Source of the DNA: Candidatus Heimdallarchaeota archaeon
GTDB lineage: Archaea > Asgardarchaeota > Heimdallarchaeia > JABLTI01
Assembly: GCA_030602675.1 (NCBI GenBank)
Contig: JAUVZH010000124.1
Location: forward strand, 1 to 7,362
Direction: 5' to 3'
DNA: 7,362 nt
Part shown: piece after piece, positions 1-5,508 of the stretch
How the letters are laid out: each line of letters starts with the position of its first letter
Numbering within the stretch: the stretch's first letter is position 1
Program-made: the position numbers and the translations under genes
The notes under the pieces: generated by a model
The model's input: only the letters and a program-made list of their open reading frames with translations
Told to the model about the DNA's origin: nothing
Databases searched by the model: none

Positions 1-789
1 CTTTTTGATGAGAATAAAGAAATCGGTGAAGTATCTATAAGTATAGATACTGAATATCGAAGACAAGGATTAGGTTCAAAATTACTAAAGGAAATCACTC
101 CAAAATTGAAAGAAAAGGGATGCAAGTATTTCCAAACAACAACTTATTATCTTTCAGGTATGAATTTCTGCGAAAAACTCAGAGCAAAATTAACCAATAT
201 TGAAACGCAAAATAGATTGTATTTAGATAATGTAGATTGGCAAATGGTTGAGAAGTGGATTACTGATGGTGAAAAAAGAAATCCAAGAGTGAAAATAGAG
301 AGTTTTTTCGGAGCTTCTGAGGATGATATTGTAGAATATTGTGAACTCATGACTGAGTTAGAAAATGAAGCACCAACACTTGAAGATGAGGATGATAACA
401 AATTCAAGGAAACATATACACCGAAACGCTATAGAGAATTTGTTGAGGAAATGGACAAGAGAAAGTACAAAGTTTATACATTTCGTACTAGAGAAGCTGA
501 TGGAAAAATAAGTGGAATGACTGAAATTTTCTTTTCAATAGAAAGCAATCCAGAACGAATTAGTACTGGTTTAACTGGTGTAAAATCAATCTATAGAGGT
601 AGAGGATTAGGGAAGTGGATAAAAGCATCAATGATGCAATATATCAAAGAGAATCTTCCAGAAAGAGAATATGTAGTTACGGGAAATGCAGATCACAATG
701 CTCCGATGTTATCTATTAATACTAGATTAGGATTCAAGTCATATCTCCAACGAAAAGACTACAAATTCACAATTGACAAACTATTTTAG
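1..789 (+). CDS. Tandem GNAT-fold N-acetyltransferase, 5' end cut by window edge
   Basis: The frame is open from base 1, so this is the last 262 residues of a longer protein. Two acetyl-CoA-binding motifs of the GNAT family are visible. The first is RRQGLGSKLL at visible residues 20-29. The second is YRGRGLGKW at about 198-206, followed by the N...N..ML.IN..LGF pattern at about 229-245 that is typical of motif B. This makes it a two-domain GNAT, with the first domain truncated here. Between the domains lies a charged acidic linker (DEDDNKF, about residues 129-135). GNAT enzymes move an acetyl group from acetyl-CoA to an amine; the substrate (small molecule, antibiotic or protein) cannot be told from sequence. 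A TTG at 106 is an internal codon, not a credible start, because motif A lies upstream of it in the same frame. The gene ends in TAG and converges on the propeller gene. Confidence 0.85.
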   Translation, partial: LFDENKEIGEVSISIDTEYRRQGLGSKLLKEITPKLKEKGCKYFQTTTYYLSGMNFCEKLRAKLTNIETQNRLYLDNVDWQMVEKWITDGEKRNPRVKIESFFGASEDDIVEYCELMTELENEAPTLEDEDDNKFKETYTPKRYREFVEEMDKRKYKVYTFRTREADGKISGMTEIFFSIESNPERISTGLTGVKSIYRGRGLGKWIKASMMQYIKENLPEREYVVTGNADHNAPMLSINTRLGFKSYLQRKDYKFTIDKLF

Positions 790-800
790 AAATGAAAAAA

Positions 801-833
801 ATATGATTAGAAGAGAAATCTTACTAATCATAT
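801..833. terminator. Perfect 10-bp inverted repeat between convergent genes
   Basis: ATATGATTAG (801-810) and CTAATCATAT (824-833) are exact reverse complements separated by 13 nt. The structure occupies the gap between the acetyltransferase stop (789) and the propeller stop (835-837). It could act as a bidirectional terminator or 3'-end stabiliser. No strong T-run follows directly on the plus strand; on the minus strand, T-rich sequence (complement of the A-run at 795-801) follows the stem. The function is inferred from position and symmetry. Confidence 0.45.
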
Positions 834-834
834 A

Positions 835-2397
835 TTAACCGTATTTTTTGCTTTCTCGTTTTCTTATAATTACTACCACTATTATTAAACCATTAAAAGA
901 AACAAGAAAGGTTGGGATAAATCTGATATCACCTAAAACTGGAGTATTTGTTGGATTATAAAGTGGGTCAGTTGGATCTGTTAAATAGAACAATACTTCT
1001 GCTCCATCAGAATAACCATCAGCATCGGAATCTGGATCGTTTTGATCTGTTTCATAAAAATCCTCAGTTATATCATCTAAATAATCACTGTCGCTATCCA
1101 TTTGACCAGTATGAAAGACTGAACCACTTGAAGCATACCATTGTTGATTACCAGAAGATTGAATTCCAGTAAATTCCAAACAGTATAATATACTATCACA
1201 AGAACCAATAATTACTTCTAGAATGCCATCATCATCCAAATCAACTATAGCAGCGGAACCATAAACATTTGAAAGAGTATAATAAATCCATTCTATTTCA
1301 CCAGTATGATTTAAACAATAGACCCAGTGATCAGCAGATCCTATTATGATTTCAAGGGTATTATCATCATCAAGGTCAGCTACTGAAGGTTGTGAACCAA
1401 TCCATCCACTAGTTAGATATTTCCATTCTAGAACACCTAAGTGATTTAAACAGTATAAACGAAAATCAGTTGCACCAAATAAAACTTCTAAATCTCCATC
1501 AGCATCTATATCAGCGATTGTTGGTGTATAAACAGCATTTGGCGGATGTTCTCTTTCTACAGCACTATAGTTCCAATTCAAGATTCCATTATGATTTAAG
1601 CAATAAAGATTCATATCAAAAGAACCAAACAAAATCTCAAGATATCCATCTGAGTCTAAATCTGCGAAAGAAGCAAAAGAAGAGATTGAACCTCCTGCTT
1701 CATAATTCCAAATTTGTTTCCCTTTGTGGTCTATACAATAAAGCGAATCATCCTCCGAACTTGCAAAGACTTCCAATTTTCCATCATTGTCAATATCAGC
1801 TACAGAAACGTGACGAACATAAGCAAAATTTGTAGTGGAAAATTGCCATACCTCATTTCCATAGTGATCTAAACAATATACACTATAATCTCCTGCACCA
1901 AGAAGAATTTCTAAATCTCTATCACCATCAAGATCAGCAAGGGTGCAAGTAAAAACTGATTTTTCTAATTCAAAATTCCACTCTAAATCACCCAAATGAC
2001 TTAAGCAATAGAGATTGTTATCTTCTGAACAAGCTATTACTTCCAAAAATTCATCATCATCAAGATTTGCAAAGATAGGTGAAGAGGTAATTCTTGCTCC
2101 AGTTGGATATTTCCATTCTTCTTCTCCAAGATGATTCAAACAATAGATGTTCATATCAACAGAACAGAATATAACTTCAACAGAACCATCAAAGTCTAAA
2201 TCAACAACTGCAGGTGTACAAAAAATTGAATCCTCTGCAGTAAAGTTCCATTTTTGATTAACAACATAATTCTGTTGATGGAAGTTAGTGTCAAATTTCT
2301 CCTCAATTTTCCCTTTGTAATTATTAGGTTTGATAATTACTAATGACAATAAAATAACAATTAGTAAATTACATACGATTTTCTTCTTCAATATCAC
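835..2397 (-). CDS. Secreted, membrane-anchored eight-bladed FG-GAP/VCBS-like propeller protein
   Basis: This 520-residue protein has a lysine-rich N-terminus and a hydrophobic stretch (about 5-22), which look like a signal peptide or anchor. Residues 50-420 hold eight repeats of about 45 residues. Each carries a DLD/DID/NLD acidic loop, an LEV(I/L) strand, a Y-C-(L/I) motif and a closing Trp. Tryptophans recur at 50, 95, 140, 184, 230, 275, 325, 370 and 420, which implies eight blades. Two Asp-rich segments (434-442 and 455-465, DSDADGYSDG-like) resemble thrombospondin-type-3 or EF-loop calcium sites. Residues 498-511 form a C-terminal membrane helix followed by RKRESKK, which suggests an extracellular propeller tethered with a cytoplasmic basic tail. 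Such proteins often bind ligands or other surface proteins; no enzyme residues are recognisable. The start is GTG at 2397; a TTG two codons downstream (2391) has GGTG about 3 nt ahead and is an alternative. The gene is divergent from the methyltransferase. Confidence 0.85.
   Translation of the reverse strand: MILKKKIVCNLLIVILLSLVIIKPNNYKGKIEEKFDTNFHQQNYVVNQKWNFTAEDSIFCTPAVVDLDFDGSVEVIFCSVDMNIYCLNHLGEEEWKYPTGARITSSPIFANLDDDEFLEVIACSEDNNLYCLSHLGDLEWNFELEKSVFTCTLADLDGDRDLEILLGAGDYSVYCLDHYGNEVWQFSTTNFAYVRHVSVADIDNDGKLEVFASSEDDSLYCIDHKGKQIWNYEAGGSISSFASFADLDSDGYLEILFGSFDMNLYCLNHNGILNWNYSAVEREHPPNAVYTPTIADIDADGDLEVLFGATDFRLYCLNHLGVLEWKYLTSGWIGSQPSVADLDDDNTLEIIIGSADHWVYCLNHTGEIEWIYYTLSNVYGSAAIVDLDDDGILEVIIGSCDSILYCLEFTGIQSSGNQQWYASSGSVFHTGQMDSDSDYLDDITEDFYETDQNDPDSDADGYSDGAEVLFYLTDPTDPLYNPTNTPVLGDIRFIPTFLVSFNGLIIVVVIIRKRESKKYG
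1138..2250 (-). repeat. Eight tandem in-gene repeats of about 135 bp (propeller blades)
   Basis: The blade-coding units recur about every 135 bp (44-50 codons). They include repeated nucleotide blocks on the plus strand such as variants of 'tgatttaaacaata' (complement of the YCLNH codons). The units are diverged at DNA level but keep the same order of Asp loop, strand, Tyr-Cys-Leu and Trp, consistent with old internal duplication rather than a recent expansion. Confidence 0.8.
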
Positions 2398-2405
2398 CCA
2401 CCCCG

Positions 2406-2418
2406 AATGTAGTACATT
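2406..2418. promoter_or_regulatory. Palindrome just upstream of the propeller gene, possible operator
   Basis: AATGTA-G-TACATT is a perfect 6+1+6 palindrome lying 9 bp upstream of the GTG start of the propeller gene, in the divergent intergenic region. Its position suits a repressor site or a 5'UTR element. A second, shorter dyad, GATTA-GTT-TAATC, lies at 2461-2473. Short palindromes occur by chance in AT-rich DNA, so this is tentative. Confidence 0.25.
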
Positions 2419-2533
2419 ACTATTGAGCTTTCAAATTCAATTAATTTTTGCTTAAAATCCGATTAGTTTAATCCTAAAATCAAATTTTTAATTTCTAAGT
2501 AGATAAAATACCGAATAAATCTAGTTTAGTGAG

Positions 2534-2545
2534 AAGTAATATAGA
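2534..2545 (+). promoter_or_regulatory. Possible TATA box for the methyltransferase gene
   Basis: The stretch gtaatata sits about 30 nt ahead of the ATG at 2568. No Shine-Dalgarno sequence precedes that ATG. An archaeal TATA box at this distance would start transcription at or next to the ATG, giving a leaderless mRNA. The call rests on spacing and composition only. Confidence 0.25.
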
Positions 2546-2567
2546 CTATTTTTCTTAATAACATAAT

Positions 2568-3389
2568 ATGAAGGAATCAAAGGAATATTATGATGCCATC
2601 CAGAAAATGTGGGATGAATTTGCAGATATAAACATTCAATCAGAAATGTATCAAACAGATGAATTTCTCAAAGGAAAAACATCTCTTAATACTATTGAAC
2701 TTGATGAACTCGGTGGATACGTTAAAGGAAAGTCATTATTACATCTTCAATGTCATTTTGGACTCGACACATTATCTTGGGTTCGAGAAGGAGCAAAAGT
2801 AACTGGTGTTGATATTTCTGGAAGAGCTGTCAAGCTAGCTCGTGAGTTAGCTAAAAGAACAAAAATAGAAGCAACTTTTGTGGAATCAAATATCTATGAT
2901 TTGCCAGAAAATTTTGAAGGAAAATTCGATATAGTATTCACTTCTTATGGAGTTCTTTGCTGGCTGAATGATTTAAAACGATGGGGTGAAATCATTGCTC
3001 ATTTCCTAAAACCGGGAGGGATATTTTACATAGCTGAGTTCCATCGATTTATCTGGGTGTTTGATTGGGATAATAAGGAGGATTTCGTTGTGAATAATAA
3101 TTACTTTCATGATCCAAAACCTATCAGCTATACAACCGAAGGTTCTTATGCAGGTAGTGGGAATAAAAATGAAAAATTTGAAGGTCATGAATGGGCTCAT
3201 AGTTTATCAGATGTGATTAATTCAATAATAAATGCAGGATTGGAAATACAATTTCTTAATGAGTATCCTGTCTCACCATTTCCGAGATTTCCATTCCTAA
3301 AGAAATCCAAAGATGGATACTGGAGATATGATCATCCAAAAATACAATTACCTTTGGTATTCACCCTTATGGCAAAAAAAGAAGATTAG
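2568..3389 (+). CDS. Class I SAM-dependent methyltransferase
   Basis: The 273-residue protein has a Rossmann-type methyltransferase core. Motif I is the variant LLHLQCHFGLDTLSW at 57-71, where LQCHFG replaces the usual acidic-GxGxG loop. The strand-2 acidic residue is in VTGVDIS (78-84). Motif II/III is FDIVFTSYGVLCWL (120-132), and LKPGGIFYIAEFH (147-159) follows as the post-core strand. The tail has YPVSPFPRFPFL and DGYWRY, then LPLVFTLMAKK. This LQCHFG plus DGYWRY plus LPL.F.L.A combination is one I associate with a widespread family of uncharacterised methyltransferases found in bacteria and archaea. The methyl acceptor is unknown. Length is normal for the family and both ends look natural. 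T-rich sequence follows the stop, and the next gene on the same strand begins 106 bp later, so the two are probably separate transcripts. Confidence 0.85.
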   Translation: MKESKEYYDAIQKMWDEFADINIQSEMYQTDEFLKGKTSLNTIELDELGGYVKGKSLLHLQCHFGLDTLSWVREGAKVTGVDISGRAVKLARELAKRTKIEATFVESNIYDLPENFEGKFDIVFTSYGVLCWLNDLKRWGEIIAHFLKPGGIFYIAEFHRFIWVFDWDNKEDFVVNNNYFHDPKPISYTTEGSYAGSGNKNEKFEGHEWAHSLSDVINSIINAGLEIQFLNEYPVSPFPRFPFLKKSKDGYWRYDHPKIQLPLVFTLMAKKED

Positions 3390-3415
3390 ATTTGTTAAAT
3401 TGCTATTCTGATGCT

Positions 3416-3445
3416 CATTTCTTTATTTTTGTGGTTCTTTTTACC
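3416..3445 (+). terminator. T-rich tracts after the methyltransferase
   Basis: Runs of T at 3426-3430 and 3438-3442, inside a pyrimidine-rich stretch, follow the methyltransferase stop with no strong hairpin. Archaeal termination commonly relies on U-tracts in the transcript, so this is a plausible 3' end. The remaining AT-rich bases up to 3495 (for example aaataactaataa at 3446-3458) could hold the lipid kinase promoter. Confidence 0.35.
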
Positions 3446-3495
3446 GAAATAACTAATAATGAAAGTGATAAGATAATGTAAAATTAAATTGATTT

Positions 3496-4470
3496 ATGTC
3501 GTCTAATAAACAGGAGAAATGGCAATTGAAAATTATATGCAACCCAACTACATCTGGTGGTAGAGCAAAAAAGAAGTGGCCCAAGTATAATGAAGCTTTT
3601 AAAGAAGCTGGTTTTGATTTTGAAGTTGAATGGACCAAATCAATAAATGATGCTGTTGATATTGCTAGAAAAGCAAGCGATGATCATGAACTTATTGCTG
3701 TTTTTGGTGGCGATGGTACAATTAATGAAGTTATTACCGGGATTGGCCAAGCAGGATTTAAGAGTACAGTAGCATTACTCCCAGTAGGTCGAGGAAATGA
3801 CAATGCTTACAATATTCGTCAAACACATGACTTAGATGATCTTATTGAAATGCTCCAAAAGAAAGAGGAACGAGTTATTGATTGCATTGAAATTAATGAT
3901 GGTAAAAGGTATTGTATGGGTGTTGCCGGAGTTGGATTAGATGCCGATGTCTCTGAACAAGTTATTGATAAAAACACTAAAATTGTGTATAATTTAGCCT
4001 TAATTAGATCAATATTCAGATACAGACCCCGACATATGCATATTGATATTGATGATGGCAAAATTGTCAAAGATATAAAATCATTAACCACAATGATTGG
4101 CAATGGACAAAGGATAGGTGGAGGAATGTATGTTACTCCAGATGCTATTATCGATGATGGATTACTGGATGTTATGATTGTGGGAGATACCCGATTAATA
4201 AAATCATTAGTAATCTCATCTAAATTAGGAAAAGGCACTCATTTAGAATATCCTGAGGTTGAGATACACAGAGGCAAGAGAGTAACAATAACCACTAATT
4301 CCAAAAAGAAAGTTCTTGGTCATGCTATGGGTGAATTTTTAGGTCCTGTACCTCATACTTTTGTTTGCCGTCATAAAGTTTTGAAAATTCTTAAGATGCC
4401 TGATACAATCCTAGAAAGAGAAGGATGGTTAGATGCTAGTGCCTTCTCAGCTAATATTTCTAAGCAATAA
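3496..4470 (+). CDS. Diacylglycerol/sphingosine-kinase family lipid kinase (YegS/DagK/LCB5-like)
   Basis: The 324-residue protein has the DAGK catalytic fold of soluble lipid kinases. IICNPTTSGGRAKKKWP (13-29) is the nucleotide-binding N-terminal loop. VFGGDGTINEVI (69-80) contains the family signature GGDGT. LPVGRGNDNAYNI (95-107) corresponds to the usual LPxGTxND. NGQRIGGGMYVTPDA and then DDGLLDV (203-225) are characteristic of the C-terminal beta domain. Near the end MGEFLGP (278-284) aligns with the normal DGE; the Glu thought to act in catalysis remains (E280), while the preceding Asp-Gly reads Met-Gly. The expected reaction is ATP-dependent phosphorylation of a lipid alcohol such as diacylglycerol or an archaeal diether lipid; the substrate is not determined by sequence. 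The start is ATG with no clear Shine-Dalgarno. Length is normal for the family. Confidence 0.88.
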   Translation: MSSNKQEKWQLKIICNPTTSGGRAKKKWPKYNEAFKEAGFDFEVEWTKSINDAVDIARKASDDHELIAVFGGDGTINEVITGIGQAGFKSTVALLPVGRGNDNAYNIRQTHDLDDLIEMLQKKEERVIDCIEINDGKRYCMGVAGVGLDADVSEQVIDKNTKIVYNLALIRSIFRYRPRHMHIDIDDGKIVKDIKSLTTMIGNGQRIGGGMYVTPDAIIDDGLLDVMIVGDTRLIKSLVISSKLGKGTHLEYPEVEIHRGKRVTITTNSKKKVLGHAMGEFLGPVPHTFVCRHKVLKILKMPDTILEREGWLDASAFSANISKQ

Positions 4471-4471
4471 G

Positions 4472-4495
4472 TACTATTTACAAAAGTATTTTTTT
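4472..4495 (+). terminator. Weak hairpin plus T7 after the lipid kinase
   Basis: A short dyad TACT (4472-4475)/AGTA (4485-4488) is followed at once by seven T residues (4489-4495), directly after the lipid kinase stop. The stem is weak, but the T-run fits archaeal U-tract termination. Confidence 0.45.
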
Positions 4496-4500
4496 GTTAT

Positions 4501-4563
4501 TTCTTTCTAGCCCGACTGAAAAATTACACGAGGATATACAAACCACCTATGAAAGGTCTATGA
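4501..4563. repeat. Direct repeat copy A (left flank of the toxin-antitoxin island)
   Basis: This 63-bp stretch matches 5804-5867 in the same orientation at about 53 of 66 aligned columns by eye. Shared blocks are TTCTTTCTA, ACTGAAAAA, TACACGAGG, ATACAAACCACC, AAAGGTC and TGA. Single-base gaps between the blocks break any common reading frame, so the repeat is not conserved as protein. Weaker similarity (GAAGG...AAACC) extends it to about 4580. It lies 30 bp after the lipid kinase stop. Confidence 0.8.
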
Positions 4564-4565
4564 AT

Positions 4566-4589
4566 CGGAAGGGAAAAACCCTCCGTTTT
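4566..4589 (+). terminator. GC-rich hairpin followed by T4
   Basis: CGGAAGGG (4566-4573) pairs with CCCTCCG (4579-4585) around an AAAAA loop with one bulged base, and TTTT follows (4586-4589). On the plus strand this resembles an intrinsic terminator. It sits at the inner end of repeat copy A and is noticeably richer in GC than its surroundings, like the rest of 4566-4661. Confidence 0.4.
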
Positions 4590-4598
4590 AAGACCGCC

Positions 4599-4617
4599 GC
4601 TCAAACTGAGTTTGAGC
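4599..4617. repeat. Perfect 9+1+9 inverted repeat beside the 16S tail
   Basis: GCTCAAACT-G-AGTTTGAGC is an exact palindrome. As RNA it gives an 8-bp stem with a 3-nt loop on either strand. On the minus strand it follows the 16S-tail match by only 7 nt, so it could derive from the rRNA 3' flank (processing or termination structure) of the source operon. Confidence 0.6.
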
Positions 4618-4624
4618 ATTACAG

Positions 4625-4661
4625 AGGAGGTGATCCAACCGCAGGTTCCTCAAGAGTTACC
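4625..4661 (-). pseudogene. Isolated 16S rRNA 3'-terminal fragment including the anti-Shine-Dalgarno
   Basis: Read on the minus strand, positions 4649 to 4625 give 25 bases identical to the 3' terminus of 16S rRNA as I know it: GGAACCTGCGG, then TTGGATCACCTCCT. Upstream, GGTAAC (4661-4656) also fits the normal sequence before helix 45, but the six bases between (TCTTGA) differ from the usual CGTAGG-type sequence. These are the 5' strand of helix 45, so the normal helix would be broken by several mismatches. Further upstream nothing resembles 16S. It is therefore a detached, partly diverged tail rather than a working rRNA gene. On the plus strand the same bases form an extended perfect Shine-Dalgarno (GGAGGTGATCC), with no usable start codon at the right distance. 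Confidence 0.75.
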
Positions 4662-4685
4662 ATTATTTTATGTAGGAAAATCAAC

Positions 4686-4693
4686 TAAATAAG
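4686..4693. promoter_or_regulatory. Possible TATA box for the relBE-like pair
   Basis: TAAATAAG lies about 50 nt before the GTG at 4738. Plus-strand transcription would start near 4715, leaving a short leader that contains the AGGTGA ribosome-binding site. Read on the minus strand, CTTATTTA would place a start near 4665, just ahead of the 16S-tail fragment. TATA-like strings are common in AT-rich DNA, so this is tentative. Confidence 0.25.
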
Positions 4694-4726
4694 AAACTAT
4701 TTCTATTCGAATTTCAATAATAGTAT

Positions 4727-4732
4727 AGGTGA
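4727..4732 (+). promoter_or_regulatory. Ribosome-binding site that fixes the antitoxin start
   Basis: AGGTGA is complementary to the 16S tail and stands 5 nt ahead of GTG at 4738. The in-frame GTG at 4729 is part of this site itself, so it is not a credible start. Confidence 0.6.
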
Positions 4733-4737
4733 TTTTA

Positions 4738-4932
4738 GTGAGTCAAGCAAATGAACTCTTGGAAAAGATATACAAAGATTTGCAAATCATCAAAGAAGAA
4801 ATTACAGATATTAAACTACATCTCTTAAAGGAAGAAGAAGTAACAGAAGAAGAATTAAAAGAAATCCAAGATGCAAAAGAACAGATAAGAAAAGGGGAAT
4901 ATACTACACTTGAGAAGTTAAAAAGGGGTTAG
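4738..4932 (+). CDS. RelB-like archaeal antitoxin
   Basis: This 64-residue, highly charged protein is predicted to be mostly helical. Residues 5-33 form a long amphipathic helix (LLEKIYKDLQIIKEEITDIK), followed by acidic EEEVTEEELKEIQDAKEQI and the short tail RKGEYTTLEKLKR. The 'kGEYttLeeLk' tail is typical of small archaeal antitoxins paired with RelE toxins, where it wraps around the toxin. No ribbon-helix-helix or other DNA-binding domain is evident, so direct autoregulation is uncertain. I chose GTG 4738 because AGGTGA lies 5 nt upstream of it. The stop is 8 nt before the toxin ATG, a tight two-gene operon with antitoxin first. The family call rests on length, composition, tail motif and partner. 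Confidence 0.75.
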   Translation: MSQANELLEKIYKDLQIIKEEITDIKLHLLKEEEVTEEELKEIQDAKEQIRKGEYTTLEKLKRG

Positions 4933-4940
4933 GGGATTAA

Positions 4941-5201
4941 ATGCCCAAAATTATAATCTCAAGGAAAGCTGAGAAACAACTGAAGGAATTAAAAAGTACT
5001 AGCTATTTTGATAATATAATCGACTTCCTAGAGAAACTGCAAGACAATCCTTTTCCAAAAGGGTTTGATATTGCAAAAGTGAAACAAGATCAATCAATAC
5101 GTGTCAGGTTCGGAAAATATAGATTGTTTTATGGATTAAACAAGAAAGAAGATAGTATAGAAGTATATTCTATTAGTTTGAGGAAAAAAGCGTATAAATA
5201 A
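4941..5201 (+). CDS. RelE/ParE-superfamily toxin
   Basis: The 86-residue protein matches the RelE toxin layout. An N-terminal strand (PKIIIS) leads into helix KAEKQLKEL (9-17), then NPFPKGFD (36-43). The central RVRFGKYRLFY (54-64) is the hallmark R.R.G.YR..Y core, and the protein ends in EVYSISLRKKAYK. In RelE toxins the basic residues of the core and the terminal R..aY form the site that cuts mRNA in the ribosomal A site. ParE relatives act on gyrase instead, and sequence alone does not fully separate them; archaeal context and partner favour the RelE-type mRNA interferase. AGGGG at 4931-4935 serves as ribosome-binding site, 5 nt ahead of the ATG. It appears intact, so the pair is probably functional. 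Confidence 0.85.
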   Translation: MPKIIISRKAEKQLKELKSTSYFDNIIDFLEKLQDNPFPKGFDIAKVKQDQSIRVRFGKYRLFYGLNKKEDSIEVYSISLRKKAYK

Positions 5202-5318
5202 TACAAGCAGAAACGATCAGAATCTTAAATCTATCAGAATTTGAGTTGCAAGCAATAACCAAAGCTTCCAATAGTCAGAGATAAGAAAATAGTTTTACTT
5301 AAAATCAGATAATAATGA

Positions 5319-5507
5319 ATGTGTACAAAAATGAGGTTAGTAAAATTTGATACCTATCAAGATGAAGATGGAGGTTGGTGTGCTAGAGGTATAGATACTG
5401 ACATCTTTACTCAAGGAGAAACACTGGATGAATTAAGAGAAAATATAAAAGAAGCAGTAGAAGTTCATTTTGAAGAAGAACTCATTACTATTATTAGTAA
5501 AGTATGA
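5319..5507 (+). CDS. HicB-like antitoxin (UPF0150 fold), orphan
   Basis: The 62-residue protein carries the HicB N-terminal-domain pattern: strand MRLVKF, DEDGGWCARG (15-24), FTQGETLDELRENIKEAVE (30-48), then an acidic end. In HicAB systems this partial RNase-H-like domain binds and neutralises the HicA RNA-cleaving toxin. No HicA gene is next to it on either side, and it has no C-terminal DNA-binding domain, so it is a stand-alone copy. The start could be ATG 5319 or in-frame ATG 5331; the latter gives MRLVKF, the more usual N-terminus. No Shine-Dalgarno is seen, and TTTACTTAAAAT at about 5295-5306 could be a TATA box for a near-leaderless transcript. The 117-bp gap before it (5202-5318) shows only a short direct repeat, ATCAGAAT at 5216 and 5233. 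Its stop lies one base from that of the convergent DUF433 gene. Confidence 0.75.
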   Translation: MCTKMRLVKFDTYQDEDGGWCARGIDTDIFTQGETLDELRENIKEAVEVHFEEELITIISKV

Positions 5508-5508
5508 T

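Noticed and set aside
106..789. Acetyltransferase starting at TTG 106
   Set aside because: A GNAT acetyl-CoA motif (58-75) lies upstream in the same frame, so the gene begins left of the window.
948..1835. Plus-strand open frames inside the propeller gene
   Set aside because: They are antisense readings of the repeats, rich in His, Leu and Gln, with no recognisable domain or ribosome-binding site.
3819..4238. Minus-strand 139-codon open frame inside the lipid kinase gene
   Set aside because: It is antisense to a clearly conserved enzyme and its Ser/Ile/Pro-rich product resembles no family.
4501..4563. Repeat as an integron attC site or a C/D-box guide RNA
   Set aside because: No attC core sites of the GTTRRRY type and no imperfect palindrome across the repeat. 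A CUGA string is present, but the C-box (RUGAUGA) is missing and the order of boxes is wrong.
4494..4688. Open frame of 64 codons on the plus strand across repeat A and the 16S tail
   Set aside because: It runs through a hairpin with T-run, a palindrome and a 16S-tail match, and the repeat shared with 5804-5867 has frame-breaking gaps. No ribosome-binding site precedes it, so it is not credible coding sequence.
4729..4932. Antitoxin starting at GTG 4729
   Set aside because: That GTG is part of the AGGTGA ribosome-binding site; GTG 4738 lies at the proper distance.
5202..5318. Possible hicA remnant between the RelE toxin and HicB
   Set aside because: No HicA-like codons (such as the G-S-H motif) in any frame; only a short ATCAGAAT direct repeat is present.
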